Origin: a virus
Virus record (IMG/VR): IMGVR_UViG_3300009088_000027
Location: 1-30,477 of that record
Length of the DNA stretch: 30,477 nt
Strand: one strand, 5' to 3'
Shown here: positions 13,726 to 18,982 of the stretch, piece after piece
How the letters are laid out: the number at the start of each line of letters is the position of its first letter
Numbering within the stretch: the stretch's first letter is position 1
Translations under genes and position numbers: made by a program
The notes under the pieces: model-generated
What the model was told of the DNA's origin: nothing
Database searches by the model: none
The model's input: only the letters and a program-made list of their open reading frames with translations

Positions 13726-14107
13726 ATCACCACACTCGCCAGTGCAACCCAAATGTGAGCATGCATGCAAAGATGGAGGGTCAGCACCGTTTTATACAAT
13801 CTACGAGAAAGACGGTGGAGGCTGGAGGACTGGCAGGAGTACAGTGATTTGCCACACCTGCTTTCACACTGGGGTGAAGCCTAAGTACAGAGGCGATCTT
13901 ACAATTACACCAGTGGATGAGATTATAGAAGGTTCTCTGCATGTGGCCGAAGAGAAGAAGACAGCCAGCCAGATCGAGACGAGAGTTGAGGTTATTGGCC
14001 CATCTGCGCCAGATGTAAGAGATCATGACGGGATGATGGACGTCTCTCATTATGAAAAAGATCGTGAGGAACACCGGAAAAGGAGGACGGCAAAAGAGAG
14101 TAAATAG
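13718..14107 (+). CDS. Hypothetical protein with N-terminal zinc-binding-like Cys/His cluster
   Basis: A 129-aa protein overlapping the DUF1003 gene by 8 bp. The N-terminus contains CEHACKDGG, then about 30 residues on VICHTCFHTG, a plausible four-ligand zinc site. The rest is charged, with a Lys/Glu/Arg-rich C-terminus (EKDREEHRKRRTAKESK). No family is recognised. It may be a small regulator; it is the last gene before the integrase cassette. Confidence 0.65.
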   Translation: MDRSPHSPVQPKCEHACKDGGSAPFYTIYEKDGGGWRTGRSTVICHTCFHTGVKPKYRGDLTITPVDEIIEGSLHVAEEKKTASQIETRVEVIGPSAPDVRDHDGMMDVSHYEKDREEHRKRRTAKESK

Positions 14108-14148
14108 CAACAAGTAGACGGTGTTACTTATCACATCTATACCCGTTG

Positions 14149-14179
14149 AATTAGTGATTTCATTAGAAAATCACTAGTT
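14149..14179. promoter_or_regulatory. Inverted repeat immediately upstream of the integrase gene
   Basis: AATTAGTGATTT (14149-14160) pairs with AAATCACTAGTT (14168-14179), one G-T mismatch, loop of 7. It ends 16 bp before the integrase ATG and could be an operator, a leader hairpin or an integrase/excisionase site. AAAGAGG lies between it and the start. Confidence 0.45.
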
Positions 14180-14195
14180 TAAAAAGAGGTATAAG

Positions 14196-15203
14196 ATGCA
14201 AGAGTTAACACCTTTCGAGGGTTCTCACAAACCGTCAGTAGGACAAATAGCCGACTATTACGCAAGGCAACATGTTTTTATGGAAGAGCAGCAAGGCAAA
14301 TCTTATAACACCAGGCGCAGATATAAAAATGATCTAGAAATATTCAGCCAGTATCTTGAAGAGGCTGGGCTCTATTTGCCTGAAGAAGAATTACACAATA
14401 ATCCACAATCATGGGGTCAGATTTCCTATGGTCTGGTTGCAGGCTTCGTACAATGGCAACTTAAAAAGGGGTATGCTATCGGTAGCTGTAACATTAGATT
14501 ATTCACCGTGAGAAAATTTGCAAAGCTTGCATTTAAGGCTGGGGCTGTTAACAACGAAACATGTCAGCTTATTAACAGTATCAAAGGTATTAGCCCGACA
14601 GCAGGACGTAACATTGATAGAGATCGGCAAACAAAGAGGTGCGGCAGGAAGAAGGCAACACCAATTTTCCTTTCATCTGAACAGGTTACACAACTCAAGC
14701 AGCAGCCTGAGACGCCACAGGGATATAGAAACCTTTTGCTCATATGTCTGCTTGTTGATCTTGGTCTCAGGTGTGGCGAGGTTGGACGTGCAGGTGAGAT
14801 TGAGAAGCTTACTGCAGAGAGCATTACTTTCAGTAACAGGACTATCAGATTTTATCGGGAGAAGGTTGATAAGTGGCAAACACATAGGTTGTCTCACGAC
14901 ACTATAGAGGCTGCGCGAAAGTACTTACCAACCATTCAGGCTAATGGGCCGCTATTCTATGGGTATAAAGGTAAGGCTCTATGCAACAATACGATTAATT
15001 ACATTATTAAACAGTCAGGCAAAAAGATAGGGATAGCAAACCTATCTCCGCATGATCTAAGGCACACATGGGCTACTAATGCAGCAAGAAATGGTACACC
15101 GCTACATGCGCTTAAAGAGGCAGGTGGATGGACTTCAACGTCTACAGCCCTGTCTTATCTTGAAGCCAATAAGATAGCCAATGATGGGGTGGTGCTGGGA
15201 TAA
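14196..15203 (+). CDS. int: Tyrosine recombinase (phage integrase)
   Basis: A 335-aa protein with the two-domain layout of phage tyrosine integrases. Residues 15-130 form a SAM-like core-binding domain (YNTRRRYKNDLEIFSQYLEE). The catalytic domain runs about 155-330. All catalytic elements are visible: Arg192 in LGLRCGEV, a beta-hairpin Lys in YREKVDKWQ, His286 and Arg289 in HDLRHTWA, Trp312 in GGWTS, and nucleophile Tyr321 in SYLEANK. It should cut and rejoin DNA through a 3'-phosphotyrosine to integrate or excise the element. AAAGAGGTATAAG precedes the ATG. Unusually it lies inside the virion gene order, between fibre-type genes and the portal. Confidence 0.92.
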   Translation: MQELTPFEGSHKPSVGQIADYYARQHVFMEEQQGKSYNTRRRYKNDLEIFSQYLEEAGLYLPEEELHNNPQSWGQISYGLVAGFVQWQLKKGYAIGSCNIRLFTVRKFAKLAFKAGAVNNETCQLINSIKGISPTAGRNIDRDRQTKRCGRKKATPIFLSSEQVTQLKQQPETPQGYRNLLLICLLVDLGLRCGEVGRAGEIEKLTAESITFSNRTIRFYREKVDKWQTHRLSHDTIEAARKYLPTIQANGPLFYGYKGKALCNNTINYIIKQSGKKIGIANLSPHDLRHTWATNAARNGTPLHALKEAGGWTSTSTALSYLEANKIANDGVVLG

Positions 15204-15233
15204 CACTATTATACATAGGGAGGCGGCAGCGTG

Positions 15234-15277
15234 GAAAGTGTGAAAGTGTTTTTATACAAAAATAGAGTACAAAGTGT
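15234..15277. repeat. Three AAAGTGT direct repeats downstream of the integrase gene
   Basis: GAAAGTGT occurs in tandem at 15234-15241 and 15242-15249, and CAAAGTGT at 15270-15277. An inverted AACACT lies at 15202-15207. Short repeated sites next to an integrase gene resemble arm-type binding sites of a phage attachment region; the function is inferred. Confidence 0.35.
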
Positions 15278-15313
15278 AGCTTGCCTGATTCTCAATGCGT
15301 AGGGCAAGCTACA
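15275..15313. terminator. Hairpin downstream of the integrase gene
   Basis: TGTAGCTTGCC (15275-15285) pairs with GGCAAGCTACA (15303-15313), 11 bp, 17-nt loop, followed by a TTATGATTATT stretch. It may end the integrase transcript. The loop is longer and the T-tract poorer than usual, so an attachment-site element is the main alternative. Confidence 0.5.
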
Positions 15314-15464
15314 TTATGATTATTGGCTGCACAACGCCACGCAAGATAACAAATACTTCCAACAGGCAGCAATCCACTACGCACAAGCGAACGGCATCAA
15401 CCTCATCGAGACCCATAATCAAAACATAGATAGATGGATCAGGAAAAATACGCATGTCGGCAGC

Positions 15465-15809
15465 ATGCTCCAGCAAGAGCGCAACATGATGCAATGGGTA
15501 GAGAACATAGCCAGGCACGCCGAGAAGATTGGTGTGCCAAATGATGAGATTTACGAATTCACCACCAGGGCGGAACAGATCGTTATTGTGCCCAGACCGC
15601 TTGTAACAGTTGGGTTAGATCTGTCTACCGATGAGTTACACCGCACACGTACATGTAGTGGAACTGCGTGGAAGGTGCTGGACTATCCACTAATTGAGCT
15701 TGAGTACAGTAGACAGGACTGCATTAAGATCGTTGAGGATGCAAGGCTACAAGTGCAAGGAGAGAAGCAAGAGCAGTGTAGAGAGATCATTATGAAGGGT
15801 GGAGGATGA
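15465..15809 (+). CDS. Hypothetical protein, probably missing its 5' end
   Basis: From ATG 15465 the frame gives 114 aa (ARHAEKIGVPNDEIYEF, VGLDLSTDELHRTRTC, a C-terminal helix ending KQEQCREIIMKGGG). No good ribosome-binding site precedes this ATG. The frame is open upstream to 15302, directly after a TAG, and that extra stretch reads like real protein (YDYWLHNATQDNKYFQQA, IHYAQANGINLIETHNQNID) but has no ATG, GTG or TTG start. I infer that the gene was cut at its 5' end at the integrase-side hairpin. No domain is recognised. The portal gene begins 4 bp after its stop. Confidence 0.55.
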   Translation: MLQQERNMMQWVENIARHAEKIGVPNDEIYEFTTRAEQIVIVPRPLVTVGLDLSTDELHRTRTCSGTAWKVLDYPLIELEYSRQDCIKIVEDARLQVQGEKQEQCREIIMKGGG

Positions 15810-15813
15810 GGGC

Positions 15814-17391
15814 ATGAGTAGAAGACGAAGATACAAAGCGCAGCGCATACGCGAGCAGGACCAACAGAAGCGTGTAACAGAGCAGATCGATCCTACCGTT
15901 ATGTCAGGGCCTACAGGAACGCAGGAAGACTGGTATTGGTCCCGTTACACCAACGGTACTGATGAAGATTTCTTATGGCGAAGACTTAGCGACCAATTTT
16001 ATCTAAAAGATGTAATACCTTCAACTTATTTAGAAATACATAATCAATGTTATGAAGCTTACCAGGCCAACCCCCTCGCCTTCGCCATCATAGAACTAAC
16101 AACTAGCTTTGTGTTAGGCGAAGGTATCACAGTGGCCGCAAAAAACAAAAGAGTGCAGCAGGTAATAGATGCTTTCTGGCAAAATCCAGAGAACCACATG
16201 GACGAGCGAACTTACAGCCTATGCACTGAGCTAGCTTTGTACGGAGAGCAATTCATCCACTTCTTTGTCAATCAGTATGATGGTAGCGTGGTCATTCGCC
16301 AGATAGATCCTTCCTTAATCGATCAGATCGAGACAGACCCCGAAGACGTTGAGAAACCTTTGCGATACCATAGAAGACCAATAGCCCAGATTATGAGCGC
16401 CACCTCCGGCGATCCACCCAACTTCGACCCGACCCAGGAGCAAGACACACAAGGCCAGTGGTTCACGGCCAGAGATGAAGTGCTCCAGATTGCCATCAAC
16501 AAAGTCAGCAACGCCAAGCGTGGTAAAAGTGACCTGGCTACCCTTTTGCCGTGGCTCAGAAGATACAAAGATTGGCTTACTGACAGGGTGCGTATCAACA
16601 AATTCAAGGCCGCGTTTCTGTGGGATGTCCAACTCACAGGCGCAGATAAAAAGACCATTGACCGCAAGAAGATGGAGTACACCTATCCACCAGAACCCGG
16701 AAGCGTGATCATCCATAACGAGGCGGAGAAGTGGAGCGCGGTCGAACCTAACATCAACGCCGGGGATGCTAGCGAAGATGGGAGGCAGATCAAGCTCATG
16801 GTAGCAGTTGGCGCAACCCTGCCAGAACACTATCTAGCCGACGGTGACAACGGCAATCGAGCAACTGCGTCAGAAATGAGCCTCCCGACATTGCTCAAGT
16901 TCAAGAGGCGGCAGCGCATACTCAAACATATGCTTACTCTTATACTTGATCGGGTGATAGCCGAAGCGTTGAAGGCCGGGAAGTTGGGGCCTCGGATAGA
17001 TACCAGCTATGACATCACTTTCCCAGAGATCGATAGCGGTGAGCACCAGACACTGGCCCAGGCGATGAACTTCCTTGTGCCTGCACTACAGACCGCTGCG
17101 GCTCAAGGTTGGGTATCCAGAGAGACTGCTATGCGTATCATGTTCGAGTATTGCGGCGAGGAGGTGGATATTCCCGATGAGATAAGTAAAATCATGGCAC
17201 AACAACAACAGCCTGCGCAACAAGCAGGGCCAGGAGCACCACCACCAGGAGCACCACCTAATAACGGCAATGCACAGGCAGACCCACAATCACAGATGCC
17301 GCTCAGTCAGCAACCGTCAGACTTGCCGCCGGGGTTGAACGGCTACGGATCAGGAGTTCATCCAACAGTTTTGTATGATCGGGGGTATTAG
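15814..17391 (+). CDS. Phage portal protein
   Basis: A 525-aa protein. ATG 15814 is preceded by GGTGGAGGATGAGGGC; a GTG five codons upstream overlaps the preceding gene. The sequence fits portal proteins: an N-terminal basic segment, then ANPLAFAIIELTTSFVLGEG (about residues 86-105), EQFIHFFVNQYDGSVVIRQIDP, a central RVRINKFKAAFLWDV helix, the loop region GATLPEHYLADGDNGNRATA, and a long clip/stem helix FKRRQRILKHMLTLILDRVI. The last 70 residues are Pro/Gln/Gly-rich and probably disordered. Portals form the dodecameric head vertex through which DNA enters. It heads the head-gene block, although no terminase gene precedes it here. Confidence 0.88.
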   Translation: MSRRRRYKAQRIREQDQQKRVTEQIDPTVMSGPTGTQEDWYWSRYTNGTDEDFLWRRLSDQFYLKDVIPSTYLEIHNQCYEAYQANPLAFAIIELTTSFVLGEGITVAAKNKRVQQVIDAFWQNPENHMDERTYSLCTELALYGEQFIHFFVNQYDGSVVIRQIDPSLIDQIETDPEDVEKPLRYHRRPIAQIMSATSGDPPNFDPTQEQDTQGQWFTARDEVLQIAINKVSNAKRGKSDLATLLPWLRRYKDWLTDRVRINKFKAAFLWDVQLTGADKKTIDRKKMEYTYPPEPGSVIIHNEAEKWSAVEPNINAGDASEDGRQIKLMVAVGATLPEHYLADGDNGNRATASEMSLPTLLKFKRRQRILKHMLTLILDRVIAEALKAGKLGPRIDTSYDITFPEIDSGEHQTLAQAMNFLVPALQTAAAQGWVSRETAMRIMFEYCGEEVDIPDEISKIMAQQQQPAQQAGPGAPPPGAPPNNGNAQADPQSQMPLSQQPSDLPPGLNGYGSGVHPTVLYDRGY

Positions 17392-17395
17392 ATAG

Positions 17396-17635
17396 ATGAG
17401 AGCAGGAACAAGTATGGCAGTCAACAGAGACATCGTAATGATTGATAGGTTCCCGGATGATGAGAAAGCTATCCTGATAAGAACCTGCCCCGTCATCATG
17501 GCTCAAATTATGCTGCGTGATAAGCGCATCAGAGAGCTTGAGAGCCAGGTGAAAGGCTTAGAGGGCAGGGTGCGGGAGGTAGAGCCAGAGATGTTGTTTG
17601 TACAGGAGACATTACTAGAGCTACCAGGAGATTAG
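17396..17635 (+). CDS. Small coiled-coil protein
   Basis: A 79-aa protein; residues 40-70 (RIRELESQVKGLEGRVREVEPE) form a clear coiled coil. It starts 4 bp after the portal stop. An in-frame ATG at 17414 with AGCAGGA upstream is an equally good start. Position between portal and the next head gene suggests an assembly or connector accessory; no family is recognised. Confidence 0.6.
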   Translation: MRAGTSMAVNRDIVMIDRFPDDEKAILIRTCPVIMAQIMLRDKRIRELESQVKGLEGRVREVEPEMLFVQETLLELPGD

Positions 17636-17638
17636 GTA

Positions 17639-18022
17639 ATGCCACTCGACGCCAATAAGATTGCACACATCCAGGCCATAACGCTCAAATCATACACAGG
17701 TCGCCAGAAAACGGTCGTGTTTGTTTACCTCATTTCTGGCAGTTACAGTTATGTTGCTACACAAGTGATCTTTCGTCCGCAGGATGTTATTGACCCGGAG
17801 ATACCAAACATAGCAGGCGAGGCTCCTAAGCAGCGATACGACATGCTCATGATTGCGCCTATCACCACGAATTTCGCTGGACTAGTTATGGTATCGGATA
17901 CAACCACGGCCACGAGCGGAGCGGTGGCAGCCGCCGCCAAGTACGAACCGATTGAGACAATTCCGGTCGGCATTGTGCCAGGCGGCACACACTATGTTGT
18001 GCAGTTAAGAAGATTGCGCTAA
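17639..18022 (+). CDS. Hypothetical head-region protein
   Basis: A 127-aa protein, 3 bp after the previous gene, with CAGGAGATTAG before ATG 17639. It is beta-rich (KTVVFVYLISGSYSYVATQVIF, YDMLMIAPITTNFAGLVMV) and ends GGTHYVVQLRRLR. There is no membrane segment, zinc site or catalytic motif. By place in the operon it may be a minor capsid or head-completion protein. A 111-bp gap with hairpins follows. Confidence 0.6.
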   Translation: MPLDANKIAHIQAITLKSYTGRQKTVVFVYLISGSYSYVATQVIFRPQDVIDPEIPNIAGEAPKQRYDMLMIAPITTNFAGLVMVSDTTTATSGAVAAAAKYEPIETIPVGIVPGGTHYVVQLRRLR

Positions 18023-18035
18023 TTTTTTTACGGCT

Positions 18036-18083
18036 TTGCTCATAGATTGAATAGTAATAGATTGAGTGACATACTATGAGCAA
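18036..18083. terminator. Long-loop hairpin after the minor head gene
   Basis: TTGCTCATAG (18036-18045) pairs with CTATGAGCAA (18074-18083), 10 bp with a 28-nt loop, preceded by a T7 run at about 18023-18029. The large loop and missing 3' T-tract make termination uncertain; it may instead be an RNA processing or regulatory site. Confidence 0.35.
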
Positions 18084-18089
18084 GAGCAT

Positions 18090-18107
18090 TTTGTATGATC
18101 ATACAAA
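18090..18107. promoter_or_regulatory. 18-bp perfect palindrome upstream of the capsid genes
   Basis: TTTGTATGATCATACAAA is fully self-complementary and sits 10 bp before the very strong GAGGAGGAGG ribosome-binding site (18117-18126) of the next gene. It could be an operator or, in RNA, a short hairpin affecting initiation. Confidence 0.4.
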
Positions 18108-18133
18108 TTGACAAGTTGAGGAGGAGGATTTAC

Positions 18134-18982
18134 ATGGGGGAGTTTGATCAAATTATTGAAGCAATGCTACCAGAGCCAACACTATCACCACCGGAGCCAG
18201 TTCACCCGGTTCCACAAGGCGGCAACATTCCACAGATGAACCTGGCAGGGGTTGATGGGTATCCTTTCAACGTAGCCAGTGGCTATGCACGGCAACCTAT
18301 GCCTGATCCCGGCAAACCAGCACCATACGATCCAGTGTTAAGCGGCTCGCCGGAGTGCGCAGGATACGACATGGCCAACCCTGCACCAATGCCGCAGAAC
18401 CTGGCAGGGGTTGATGGTATGCCGACTCCAGGTTACATGGCAGATCAGCAGACAGGGACGTGGAAGCGCAATGTAGGCGGGGATTATGGCATGTCGGTTG
18501 GCGTGGATTGCACGATCAAGCCATACGATCTGACAGAGCCAGGCATCAATTATTCTATCGGTGGCGAGTTCGAGCCTGATCCGATGATGCCCGACCTGGA
18601 GGACTACAATAAGCCAATGGGCCTGGATATTCATAATCCCATCCAGACAGGCAACCTTTTCACGCCTGATCCTGTGTTAGCAGACTTGACTCAGTACGAT
18701 GTGACTGGCGGCATTGACATCATTGCACGACAGCCAACAGACCCGGACCCATCCGTACCTGACTTGCAACAGCCACAGCTTACTCAAGATGTTCATATGC
18801 AGGAGCGCCCCGGCGACATGGACGATGATGCTATCGACATCGTAAATGCAGACCCAACTCACAAACTTGATGATGGCGCATCTTACATGCAAGCATTTCT
18901 CGATCCAGATGGCATGAATAATTCCCGACGTAGAAAGTCAGTGCTGCGTGATAGCGGTCTGAAAACAGTTGGGGATGCATAA
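18134..18982 (+). CDS. Acidic Pro-rich repeat protein upstream of the prohead protease
   Basis: A 282-aa protein. ATG 18134 is chosen because GAGGAGGAGG precedes it; the frame opens at 18095 without such a site. It is strongly acidic and Pro/Asp/Met-rich with almost no predicted regular structure. NLAGVDGYP and NLAGVDGMP are one repeat pair. A second repeat, PDP-x3-PDL (or ADL) followed by Y and DI, occurs three times around residues 160-235. The C-terminus turns basic (NNSRRRKSVLRDS). Location and TAATG overlap with the protease/capsid gene suggest a co-translated head protein such as an internal, scaffold-like or surface protein. No family is recognised. Confidence 0.65.
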   Translation: MGEFDQIIEAMLPEPTLSPPEPVHPVPQGGNIPQMNLAGVDGYPFNVASGYARQPMPDPGKPAPYDPVLSGSPECAGYDMANPAPMPQNLAGVDGMPTPGYMADQQTGTWKRNVGGDYGMSVGVDCTIKPYDLTEPGINYSIGGEFEPDPMMPDLEDYNKPMGLDIHNPIQTGNLFTPDPVLADLTQYDVTGGIDIIARQPTDPDPSVPDLQQPQLTQDVHMQERPGDMDDDAIDIVNADPTHKLDDGASYMQAFLDPDGMNNSRRRKSVLRDSGLKTVGDA

